This document shows positions 55,291-63,065 of a stretch of 64,000 bases of DNA, piece by piece (within the stretch, counting starts at the first letter, position 1; every line of letters starts with the position of its first letter). The position numbers and the translations under genes are program-made. The notes under the pieces were generated by a model. It searched no databases. It was given only the letters and a program-made list of their open reading frames with translations, and was not told where the DNA came from. Source of the stretch: Massilia mucilaginosa (GTDB lineage Bacteria > Pseudomonadota > Gammaproteobacteria > Burkholderiales > Burkholderiaceae_D). The stretch is from assembly GCF_011682145.1 (NCBI RefSeq), contig NZ_WHJH01000011.1, positions 1 to 64,000 of the forward strand, given 5' to 3'.

Positions 55291-56990
55291 ACGCGCCCGG
55301 CTTTCCGCACAATCCGGTGTCCGGCGCGCCGCTGTCGGCCGCGCTGGTGCAGCAGGCGCGCCTGGCCGCACTAAGCCAGGGCCGGCCGATGCTGGCCGTG
55401 CTCGAAGAGATGACCGGCCTGGAACCGGAAGCTTTCGTGGCCGAACTGGCCGCGCTGTTCTGCTATCCGCTGTGGACCATCGGCGCGCTGCAGGCCGGCA
55501 CCCCGGCCTTTGGCATGATGCCCTACACCGACTGCGCCCAGCGCGAGTGCGTGCTGATGGAGGGCCCCGGCGGCGCGCCCGCGCCCGTGCTGGTGCTGGG
55601 CGACCCCTTCGCCGACGATACCCTGCAATGGGCCGACGCCGCCCTCCCCGCCGGCTTTTCCGTGGCGCTGACGCACCCGGACGAGCTGACCGCCTATCTG
55701 GCGCAGCAGGAGAACGCGCAGCAAGCCATGGCCGGCATGGGCGGCGACGCCGACCAGGTCGAGAGCCTGGACCAGAGCATCGAAGACATCTCGCTGGTGC
55801 GCATCAGCGAAGACAGCAGCCCGGTGGTCAAGCTGGTCAACTCCACCATCTACGACGCGCTCAAGTTCCAGGCCAGCGACATCCACCTCGAATGCGACGG
55901 CGACAAACTGATCATCAAATACCGGGTCGACGGGGTGCTGGTGCAGGCCGGCCAGGTGCAGGGCTTGCAGATGGCCGAACAGATCATTTCGCGCATCAAG
56001 GTCATGGCCGACCTGGACATCGCCGAACGCCGCATTCCGCAGGACGGCCGCTTCAAGGTGCGCGTGAAAGGCGCCGAGATCGACTTCCGCGTCTCGATCA
56101 TGCCGAATATTTTCGGCGAAGACGCGGTGCTGCGCCTGCTGGACCGGCGCGCCCTGACCGAGGCGGCCCAGTCGCTGCGCCTGGAAAGCCTGGGCCTGAA
56201 CGCCGACGCGATTGTGCTGATCCGGCGCCTGGCCGCCAAGCCGCACGGCATGCTGCTGGTGACCGGCCCGACCGGCTCGGGCAAGACCACCACCCTGTAC
56301 GCGGCCATCACCGAGATCAACACGGGGCGCGACAAGATCGTCACCATCGAAGACCCGGTCGAATACCGCCTGCCGCGCGTGCTGCAAATTCCGGTCAACG
56401 AAAAGAAGGGCCTGACCTTTGCGCGCGGCCTGCGTTCGATTTTGCGGCACGACCCCGACAAGATCATGATCGGCGAAATCCGCGACGACGAAACCGCGCA
56501 GATCGCGGTGCAGGCCGCGCTCACCGGCCACCTGGTGTTCACCACCCTGCACGCGAACAATGTGTTCGACGTGGTCGGACGCTTCTTGCACATGGGCGTG
56601 GACGCTTACAGCTTCGCCGCCGCCCTCAACGGCATCGTGGCGCAGCGCCTGCTGCGCCTCAATTGCGAACACTGCGCGGTGGCGGTCCCGCCCGACCCCG
56701 ACGAACTGCGCGACAGCGGCCTGGCGCCCGAACAGGTGCTTGGCTGGCGCTTCAAGGCCGGCGCCGGCTGCGGCCACTGCCGCGGCACCGGCTACAAAGG
56801 CCGCAAGGCGGTGGCCGAAGTGCTGATGCTCAACGACGCCATGCGCGAAATGATCACCACCCGCGCGCCGGTCAGCCGCATGAAGGAAGAAGCCTCGCGC
56901 GCCGGCATCCGCCTGGTGCGCGAGGCCGCGCTGGACCTGGTGCGCCAGGGAGAAACCACATTGATGGAGCTAAACCGTGTCACTTACTGA
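55287..56990 (+). CDS. GspE/PilB/MshE-type assembly ATPase
   Basis: A 567-residue cytoplasmic hexameric ATPase. The N-terminal domain (about 10-150) is diverged. Next come the N2 domain (SDIHLECDGDKLIIKYRVDG), Walker A GPTGSGKTT (about 328-336), the Asp box VTIEDPVEYRL, Walker B KIMIGEIRDDETA and the His box LVFTTLHANN. Four cysteines in C-x2-C pairs (CEHC near 460, CGHC near 495) form the zinc module found in GspE and PilB. It powers extension or secretion. Confidence 0.94.
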   Translation: MNAPGFPHNPVSGAPLSAALVQQARLAALSQGRPMLAVLEEMTGLEPEAFVAELAALFCYPLWTIGALQAGTPAFGMMPYTDCAQRECVLMEGPGGAPAPVLVLGDPFADDTLQWADAALPAGFSVALTHPDELTAYLAQQENAQQAMAGMGGDADQVESLDQSIEDISLVRISEDSSPVVKLVNSTIYDALKFQASDIHLECDGDKLIIKYRVDGVLVQAGQVQGLQMAEQIISRIKVMADLDIAERRIPQDGRFKVRVKGAEIDFRVSIMPNIFGEDAVLRLLDRRALTEAAQSLRLESLGLNADAIVLIRRLAAKPHGMLLVTGPTGSGKTTTLYAAITEINTGRDKIVTIEDPVEYRLPRVLQIPVNEKKGLTFARGLRSILRHDPDKIMIGEIRDDETAQIAVQAALTGHLVFTTLHANNVFDVVGRFLHMGVDAYSFAAALNGIVAQRLLRLNCEHCAVAVPPDPDELRDSGLAPEQVLGWRFKAGAGCGHCRGTGYKGRKAVAEVLMLNDAMREMITTRAPVSRMKEEASRAGIRLVREAALDLVRQGETTLMELNRVTY

Positions 56991-57783
56991 ACTCTTCTCC
57001 AGCCGCACGGTGTGCGTCTCGCTCGCCCCCGACCTGCTCACCGCCGTGGTCCGCAGCGGCAAGCGCATCGTCGCCCACAGCGAAGTGCGGATTCCCCTCG
57101 ACCAGACCGACGGCAAATGGGATGGCGCGCTGGCCGCCTTCGGGACCTACCTGCGCACCGCCGGCGTGACCCTGAAAGGCGTGCCGGTGTCGGTCGCCCT
57201 GACCACGCGCTGGTGCCAGCTGGCCATGATCCCATGGAGCGACGCCCTGCTGCACCAGGGTTCGGCGCAGCGCTTCCAGCAGGCCCAGTTCATCGGCATC
57301 TACGGCGACGCCGCCCGTACCTGGGCCATCGTCTGCGACGACGCCCCGTACGGCCAGCCACGCCTGGCCTGCGCCATCGAACGCGACTTCCTGCAAGGCC
57401 TGCAGGACGTGGCGCGCGACTGCGGCCACCCGTGCATGGCGATCGAATCGGTGCTGTCGATCACCTGGCGCGCCATCGCCTCGAGCCAGCCGCAGGCCTT
57501 CGCGCTGGTCGAACCGGGCCGCCTGGTGCTGGCCGCCGCCGCCAACGGCCGCATTCATGCGGTGCAGGCGCAAGCCCTGCGCGGCCCGTGGGAAAACGAA
57601 CTGCCGCAAGCGTGGCAGCGCTGGACCCTGCGCGCGCCCGAACTGGGCGAGATTGCGCAGGTGGCGCTGGTCAGCCTCGACGAGCGCCCGGCAGCGCAGG
57701 CGCTGCCCGAGCACTTCGACATGGTCAAGCTGCCGCCGGCCCCGGCGCCCGGCTACGCCGCCGTGGCCATGATGAGGTGCTGA
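56977..57783 (+). CDS. PilM/MshI-like cytoplasmic actin-fold protein (diverged)
   Basis: A 268-residue protein with no membrane segment. The opening VCVSLAPDLLTAVVRSGKRI and DVARDCGHPCMAIESVLSITWRAI resemble the actin-like fold of PilM and the cytoplasmic part of GspL, but the nucleotide motifs are poorly kept. Assignment rests on position: ATPase, then this, then PilN/O/P-like proteins. It overlaps the ATPase gene by 14 bases. Confidence 0.7.
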   Translation: MSLTELFSSRTVCVSLAPDLLTAVVRSGKRIVAHSEVRIPLDQTDGKWDGALAAFGTYLRTAGVTLKGVPVSVALTTRWCQLAMIPWSDALLHQGSAQRFQQAQFIGIYGDAARTWAIVCDDAPYGQPRLACAIERDFLQGLQDVARDCGHPCMAIESVLSITWRAIASSQPQAFALVEPGRLVLAAAANGRIHAVQAQALRGPWENELPQAWQRWTLRAPELGEIAQVALVSLDERPAAQALPEHFDMVKLPPAPAPGYAAVAMMRC

Positions 57784-57785
57784 GC

Positions 57786-58340
57786 ATGGCGCTGACCCAA
57801 CTCAATTTTGTGCGGCAGGCGCCAGCGCCCAGGGGCTGGCGCCTGGCCTTGCTCGCTGGCGGCCTGCTGGCCCTTGGCGTGGCCGGCGTCGACCGGGTGG
57901 TGCAGGCGCGCCAGGCCGGCGCCCTGGAAGCGCAGCTGGCCCCGCGCGAAGCGCCGCGGGTGCGCCTGTCGGAAGCCGACCAGCGCGCGCAGGAGCGCCA
58001 GTTGGCCATCATCGGCGACGCCGTGCGCCAATTGAATTTGCCGGTCACGCGCCTGGTCAACACCGTGCAGGCGCCGCTTGATATCCACGTCGCGCTGCTC
58101 GGCATGGACTTGAACAGCAAACCGGAAAATGGCGCGGACAACGGTGCCAGGGGCGGCAGCGCCGCCGGCGGCCTGAAGATCGCCGCCGAAGCCGAAACCG
58201 CGGCCGACATGATGAACTACGTCGCCTACCTCAACGAGCAAGCCCTGTTCACTTCCGTGTACCTGGTCAAGCACGAATTGAACGGCGCGGCGGCCAACCG
58301 GCCGTACCGTTTTCAACTGGAGGCGCAATGGCAGGACTGA
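57786..58340 (+). CDS. PilN/MshI2-like inner-membrane protein
   Basis: A 184-residue bitopic protein. It has a short cytoplasmic N-terminus beginning MALTQLNFVRQ (matching the 'INLLP'-type PilN start that docks onto PilM), a membrane segment (about 20-38) and a periplasmic coiled-coil/ferredoxin-like domain (about 45-184, MMNYVAYLNEQALFTSVYLV then VKHEL). It follows the PilM-like gene by two bases and overlaps the next by 13. Confidence 0.75.
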   Translation: MALTQLNFVRQAPAPRGWRLALLAGGLLALGVAGVDRVVQARQAGALEAQLAPREAPRVRLSEADQRAQERQLAIIGDAVRQLNLPVTRLVNTVQAPLDIHVALLGMDLNSKPENGADNGARGGSAAGGLKIAAEAETAADMMNYVAYLNEQALFTSVYLVKHELNGAAANRPYRFQLEAQWQD

Positions 58341-58942
58341 AAATCGCCAGCACCGCGCGCCAGGCGGCAGCGCCGTCGATGCTGGCCGCGCGCCTCGCCT
58401 GGGAAGCGCGCCGCCATGGCGCCCGCCTGGGCTGGGGCGCCGCCGTCGGCGCCTGCGCGCTGGCGCTTGCGGCCGTGTGCGCGTGGCAGGCGCAGCGCCT
58501 CGAAGCGCGCCAGCGCGACCTCGCGCAGGCCATCAGCGCCGCGCGCGCGCTCAAACCGGCGCAGCAGCGGGTGGCGCTGCCCGACGGCGCGCGCCGCGTG
58601 GCCGCCTTCTACGCCTGGCTGCCGGCCCATGAAGCGATTCCCGACCTGCTCAAGCAGCTGGTCGACGTCGCCGCCAGGAATGGCGTGGTGCTGGCCAAGG
58701 CCGACTACAAGGCGCAGGCCGAGGATGGTGCCGCGTTCATGCGCTACCAGATCACCTTGCCGATCAAGGCCGATTACGCCAGGGTGCAGGCCTTCATCGT
58801 CGGCGCGCTGCGCGACATGCCGGCCCTGACGCTCGATTCCGTCACATTCAAGCGCGAGCAAATCGATACCGGCGAGGTCGAAGCGCGCGTGCATTTCAAC
58901 CTGCTGGTCAGGAAGGCCGCAGCAAAAGGAGGACGCCGATGA
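58328..58942 (+). CDS. PilO/GspM/MshJ-like inner-membrane protein
   Basis: A 204-residue bitopic protein with a membrane segment (about 38-56), a coiled-coil (about 57-80, QAQRLEARQRDLAQAISAA) and a periplasmic ferredoxin-like domain (about 95-195, with HEAIPDLLKQLVDVAARNGV and RYQITLPIKADYARVQAFIV). This is the PilO layout, and heterodimerisation with the preceding PilN-like protein is expected. It overlaps the next gene by four bases. Confidence 0.77.
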   Translation: MAGLKIASTARQAAAPSMLAARLAWEARRHGARLGWGAAVGACALALAAVCAWQAQRLEARQRDLAQAISAARALKPAQQRVALPDGARRVAAFYAWLPAHEAIPDLLKQLVDVAARNGVVLAKADYKAQAEDGAAFMRYQITLPIKADYARVQAFIVGALRDMPALTLDSVTFKREQIDTGEVEARVHFNLLVRKAAAKGGRR

Positions 58943-59478
58943 AAAAGATGACCATGGCGGTGGCGTTGGGCGTGACGCTGCTGGCCTGCTATTTCGCACC
59001 CGACGACGATACCGACATCATCGCCCCGGCCCAGGCGCGCACCATCGCCCCGGCGCCGTTGGTGCCGGTGCAGGCGGCGGCGCAGGAAAGCGAGGCGCCG
59101 GTGCTCGAGATTCGCCCGCGCGGGCAGGACGAAGAACTGGGCAACGCCTTTGCGCGCCAGAGCTGGCAGGCGCAGGTGCCGGTGGTGGAGGCCGCGCCGG
59201 CCAAGCCGGCCGACAGCGCCGTCACCAAGCCGGTGCAGGCCAGGGCGCCCGCCGGCGCCGGCGGCGCGCCGGAACTGCCGATCCGCCTGCTGGGGCGCTT
59301 TCTCGACGACGGCAGGCAGGCCTACTTTTTACAGGTCGAGGAACGCAACGTGGTCGCCTACGTGGGCGACAAGATCGACGACAGCTACAGCTTCGACAGC
59401 GCCGGGACGGACACGCTGACCTTCACGTATCTGCCGCTCCAGAAACAGCAGACACTCGCAGTAGGGGAGATGAATTGA
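58939..59478 (+). CDS. PilP/GspC/MshK-like secretin-interacting protein
   Basis: A 179-residue exported protein. It has an N-terminal hydrophobic signal (LGVTLLACYF, with a possible lipobox Cys17), a Pro/Ala-rich spacer (about 30-110) and a C-terminal HR-like beta domain (about 113-170, LPIRLLGRFLDDGRQAYFLQ then VAYVGDKIDDSY). That domain binds the N0 domain of the secretin in PilP and GspC. Its last codons overlap the secretin start. Confidence 0.75.
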   Translation: MKKMTMAVALGVTLLACYFAPDDDTDIIAPAQARTIAPAPLVPVQAAAQESEAPVLEIRPRGQDEELGNAFARQSWQAQVPVVEAAPAKPADSAVTKPVQARAPAGAGGAPELPIRLLGRFLDDGRQAYFLQVEERNVVAYVGDKIDDSYSFDSAGTDTLTFTYLPLQKQQTLAVGEMN

Positions 59479-61451
59479 ATCGCACACTGACCCGCAACAC
59501 GCTTCGCACCACACTTCGCACGCGCTTGTCCATGACTGCGCTGGCGCTGGCGCTTGCCGCCTGCGCCGGCCCGCAGACCTTCAAGGAAGGCAAGGCCCTG
59601 ATCGAGCAGGGACAGTTCGAGCAAGGCCTGGCCAGGCTCGAAGAAGCAGTGCGCCAGGACCCCGGCAACGCCGAATACCGGATTGGCTATTTGAACCGCA
59701 AGGCCAGCATCGTCCATGCCCTGAACGGACGCGCCGACCAGCTGCGCGGCCAGGGAAATTTTGCCGAGGCCGACAAGCTCTCGGCCCAGGTATTGGCGAT
59801 CGATCCGGCCAACGTGGTCGCGCGGCAGGGCATGCAGGCGGGGGCGCTGGAACAGCGCCACAAGGAGATGGTGGCCGGCGCCGAAGCGTCGTGGCGGCGC
59901 GCCGGCGAGGCCGACCTGGCGCAGGCGCTCGAAGCGCTGCGCGTGGTGCTGCAGGAGCGCCCCAACCAGCGCGACGCGCTGGCGCTCAGGAGCCGCATCG
60001 CCGACGAGCTGGCCAAAAAGAACGCCGGCGGCGGCAAGCTGGCCGCCGCCTACAAAAAGCCCGTGACGCTGGAGTTTCGCGACGCGCCGGTGCGCTCGGT
60101 GTTCGACTTCCTGGGCAAGGTCTCCGGCCTGAACTTCGTGTTCGACCGCGATGTGGATCCGGCCATCCGCACCACCATCTCGGTGCGCAATACCAGCCTG
60201 GAAGAAGCGATCCGCATGCTGCTGTCGGCCAGCCAGCTCGAACAGACGGTGACGGGCGAGCGCGCCATCACCATCTATCCGAACACCGCGCAAAAGGTGA
60301 AGGACTACCAGCAGCTGGTGGTGCGCAGTTTTTACCTGACCAATGCCGACGCCAAGACCGTCTCGTTTTCGATCAAGACCCTGCTCAAGGCCAAGGACAT
60401 CGTCACCGACGACCGCCTCGGCATCATCATGATGCGCGACACGCCCGACATGATCCGCATGGCCGAACGCATCATCGCCATGCAGGACATGGCCGACCCG
60501 GAAGTCATGCTCGAAGTCGAGGTACTGGAAGTCAAACGCACGCGTCTGATGGAACTGGGCGTGCGCTGGCCCGACAAGGCCACCCTGACCCTGGCCAGCG
60601 TGGGCGACAGCCTGAAGCCGCTGACCCTGGCGGACCTGGGTGGCATCAACCGCGGGCGCATCAACGTCGCCGTCGGCAGCGCCACCATCAGCGCCAACCA
60701 GGTCGATAGCGACAGCAACATCCTGGCCAATCCGCGCATCCGCGTGCGCAACAAGGAAAAGGCCAAGGTGCTGATCGGCGACCGGGTGCCGGTCATCACC
60801 GTCACCACCAACAACGGCGTCAGCTCCGACAGCGTGAACTACGTCGACGTCGGCCTCAAGCTCGATGTCGAGCCGAATGTGCATCTCGATGACGAAGTGG
60901 CGATCAAGATCAATCTGGAAGTGAGCAATGTGGTCAAGGAAGTGATCAGCAAGTCGGGCACGCAGGCTTACCAGATCGGCACGCGCAGCGCGGGCACGGT
61001 GCTGCGCCTGAGGGATGGCGAGACCCAGGTGCTGGCGGGCCTGATCAGCGACGAGGACCGGCGCAGCGCCGACAAGCTGCCGGGCCTGGGCGAACTGCCG
61101 GTGCTCAAGCGCCTGTTCGGCAGCCACAAGGACGATACCTCGCGCAGCGAGATCGTGCTGTCGATCACGCCGCGCATCCTGCGCGGAATGCGCCGCCCCG
61201 ACCTGACGACCGCGCAGTTCGATTCCGGGACCGAATCGAACGTGGGCGGTGTCGGGCCGGGTCCGGGCGGTGGCGCTGGCGCTGCCGGCGCAGCGCCGCC
61301 ACCGGCCGCGCAGGCGCAGCCAGTCGAGGCGCCGCCGCCGGCGCCATCGGCCATGACCGGCAACGACGAGCCGGCGCCGCAGCCCCAAAGCGGCGACGCC
61401 GGCACCGGCAAGCCGCCCGGCGCCGATGCGCCGCGCAAGGTGATCCAGTGA
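59475..61451 (+). CDS. GspD/MshL-like secretin with N-terminal TPR region, lipoprotein
   Basis: A 658-residue outer-membrane secretin. TTG 59475, behind GGGGAGA, is the start; the lipobox is LALAAC (Cys about 30). TPR-like repeats (about 35-185, GKALIEQGQFEQGLARLEEA and FAEADKLSAQVLAIDPANV) come before a secretin/STN domain (about 190-260). N1 follows, then the beta-domain (about 340-575) with SDSNILANPRIRVRNKEKAKVLIGDRVPVIT (in segments) and GTVLRLRDGETQVLAGLIS. A Pro/Gly/Ala-rich tail ends the protein. TPR fused to a secretin is not the standard GspD or PilQ layout. Confidence 0.93.
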   Translation: MNRTLTRNTLRTTLRTRLSMTALALALAACAGPQTFKEGKALIEQGQFEQGLARLEEAVRQDPGNAEYRIGYLNRKASIVHALNGRADQLRGQGNFAEADKLSAQVLAIDPANVVARQGMQAGALEQRHKEMVAGAEASWRRAGEADLAQALEALRVVLQERPNQRDALALRSRIADELAKKNAGGGKLAAAYKKPVTLEFRDAPVRSVFDFLGKVSGLNFVFDRDVDPAIRTTISVRNTSLEEAIRMLLSASQLEQTVTGERAITIYPNTAQKVKDYQQLVVRSFYLTNADAKTVSFSIKTLLKAKDIVTDDRLGIIMMRDTPDMIRMAERIIAMQDMADPEVMLEVEVLEVKRTRLMELGVRWPDKATLTLASVGDSLKPLTLADLGGINRGRINVAVGSATISANQVDSDSNILANPRIRVRNKEKAKVLIGDRVPVITVTTNNGVSSDSVNYVDVGLKLDVEPNVHLDDEVAIKINLEVSNVVKEVISKSGTQAYQIGTRSAGTVLRLRDGETQVLAGLISDEDRRSADKLPGLGELPVLKRLFGSHKDDTSRSEIVLSITPRILRGMRRPDLTTAQFDSGTESNVGGVGPGPGGGAGAAGAAPPPAAQAQPVEAPPPAPSAMTGNDEPAPQPQSGDAGTGKPPGADAPRKVIQ

Positions 61452-61918
61452 CGGCGCGCGGCTTCACCTTCATCGAGCTGATGATCACGCTGGCGATCAT
61501 GGGGACGCTGGCGGTGGTGGCGGTGCCGATGGCGCAAGTGGCGGTGCAGCGTGAAAAGGAGCGCAGCCTGCGCAGCGCCCTGATCGAGATTCGCGAAGGG
61601 CTCGAAGCGTACAAGAAGGCGGCCGACCTTGGCCGCGTCAAGATCGCAGCCGGCGACTCGGGCTATCCGAAAAAGCTGGAGGAACTGGTCGAGGGCGTGC
61701 CCGACCAGCTCAGTCCCGCCAGGAAGAACATGTATTTTCTGCGGCGCCTGCCGCGTGATCCGTTTGCCGCCCCGGACCAGGAGCGCGCCGCCGATACCTG
61801 GGCCAAGCGCTCGTATTCCTCGCCTCCGGATAACCCGAGCGAGGGCGAGGATGTGTTCGACGTCAGCTCGCGCTCGGCGGCGCTGGGATTGAACGGCGTG
61901 CCGCACAAACAATGGTGA
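61448..61918 (+). CDS. Type IV pilin-like/GspG-like pseudopilin
   Basis: A 156-residue prepilin. Short leader MTARG, then the methylation/cleavage site G|FTFIELMITLAIMG with Glu at +5, a hydrophobic helix (about 6-28) and a C-terminal globular domain with RSALIEIREGLEAYKKA and YPKKLEELVEGVP, like GspG. GTG 61448 overlaps the secretin stop (GTGA). A prepilin peptidase must be supplied from elsewhere. Confidence 0.88.
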   Translation: MTARGFTFIELMITLAIMGTLAVVAVPMAQVAVQREKERSLRSALIEIREGLEAYKKAADLGRVKIAAGDSGYPKKLEELVEGVPDQLSPARKNMYFLRRLPRDPFAAPDQERAADTWAKRSYSSPPDNPSEGEDVFDVSSRSAALGLNGVPHKQW

Positions 61919-62307
61919 TGACGATGAAACTGAAACGGGAACATTCCGGATTCACGCTGGTCGAACTGCTGGTGGTGATGGCGATCATCGCCACTCTCTT
62001 GAGCATCGCCGTGCCGCGCTATTTCAGTTCGGTCGACAAGTCGAAGGAAGTCGCGCTCAAGGAAAACCTGCAGGTGCTGCGGGTGGGGATCGACAAATTT
62101 TATGGCGACAAGGGCGTCTATCCATCCTCGCTGGGCGACCTGGTCACGCACAAGTATTTTCGCTCGGTGCCGGTCGATCCGGTCACCGAATCGAGCGTGA
62201 CGTGGCAGCCGGTGGCCTCCAGCGATCCTGACAAGCCGGGCGTGGCCGATATCCGCAGCGGCGCGCGCGGCAAGACGCGCGAAGGCGTACCGTATGAACA
62301 GCTGTGA
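61912..62307 (+). CDS. GspG-like major pseudopilin
   Basis: A 131-residue prepilin with leader ending EHSG, cleavage at G|FTLVELLVVMAIIATLLSI (Glu +5) and a GspG-type domain: KEVALKENLQVLRVGIDKFY, KGVYPSSLGDLVTHKYFRSVPVDPVT (in segments). Several starts are possible (61912, 61918, 61924). It overlaps the previous gene by seven bases. Two G-type pseudopilins in a row suggest one is the main fibre subunit and the other an initiator. Confidence 0.9.
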   Translation: MVMTMKLKREHSGFTLVELLVVMAIIATLLSIAVPRYFSSVDKSKEVALKENLQVLRVGIDKFYGDKGVYPSSLGDLVTHKYFRSVPVDPVTESSVTWQPVASSDPDKPGVADIRSGARGKTREGVPYEQL

Positions 62308-62343
62308 TGACGGGATTGTGCGCAGTATCGCCGGCTTAAGAGC

Positions 62344-62433
62344 CGTCATTCCCGCGAAGGCGGGAACCCAATTTTGTACCGAAGCTACAGGCGATTCCAT
62401 AAAATTCGATTCCCGCCTTTGCGGAAATGACGG
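62344..62433. repeat. REPIN-like repeat pair at the 5' end of the third pseudopilin gene
   Basis: The left arm (62344-62375, CGTCATTCCCGCGAAGGCGG..) and right arm (62401-62433, ..CCCGCCTTTGCGGAAATGAC) are inverted copies of each other with a few differences, including AATTTT/AAAATT at the inner ends. Same family as 35960-36046. It lies between the second and third pseudopilin genes and is open in the frame of the third. Confidence 0.8.
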
Positions 62434-62476
62434 TCTTGAGGTTCCCGATGACTCAAAAAATTGTCGATCGAGAGCG

Positions 62477-63016
62477 TTGAGGAGCGAGGCGGGGTTTGCC
62501 TATATCTGGACCCTGCTGCTGGTGGCCTTCATGGGCATCGGCAGCAGCATCGCCAGCGAGCTGTATTCGACCTCGGTACGGCGCGACAAGGAACGCGAGC
62601 TGCTGTTCATCGGCCACGAATTCCGCGCCGCCATCGCGCGCTATCACGGCAGCGCCGCCGCCGGGCCGCAGATGTATCCCCTGACCCTGCAGGACCTGGT
62701 CAAGGATCCGCGCTTCCCGAACGCCAGGCGCCACCTGCGGCGCCTGTACGCCGACCCGATCACCGGCAAGGCTGACTGGGGTTTGATCCGGGTGGAGGGG
62801 CGCATCGTGGGCGTGCATTCGCTGTCGCGGCGCGCGCCCATGAAGGTCGACAATTTCGACGATCACGACAGCGCATTTCGCGGCAAGGGACGGTATGCGG
62901 ATTGGACCTTCGTCTATCCGCACGATATGTTCATCCCGCCGCAGGAGGGCGAGGAAGGCAAGAATGGCGGGCCGCTGCGCATCGGCGAGCTGCCCAGGCC
63001 GGGTGCGCCGCGCTAG
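62477..63016 (+). CDS. Pseudopilin-like protein lacking Glu+5 (GspK/GspI-like role)
   Basis: A protein of about 179 residues with a prepilin-like leader and helix, LRSEAG|FAYIWTLLLVAFMGIGSS. The +5 Glu is missing, as in tip pseudopilins of the GspK type. The remaining domain (RDKERELLFIGHEFRAAIARY, YPLTLQDLVKDPRFPNARRHLRRLYADPITG in segments) is the form seen in many betaproteobacterial T2SS-like operons. TTG 62477 gives a normal six-residue leader. The frame is open back to ATG 62294, through the dispersed repeat, so an aberrant longer product is possible. Confidence 0.7.
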   Translation: MRSEAGFAYIWTLLLVAFMGIGSSIASELYSTSVRRDKERELLFIGHEFRAAIARYHGSAAAGPQMYPLTLQDLVKDPRFPNARRHLRRLYADPITGKADWGLIRVEGRIVGVHSLSRRAPMKVDNFDDHDSAFRGKGRYADWTFVYPHDMFIPPQEGEEGKNGGPLRIGELPRPGAPR

Positions 63017-63065
63017 CGCCGGATTGCTGCACCGTGCCGAGCGAAATGATGGCCAGCCGGCGCCG

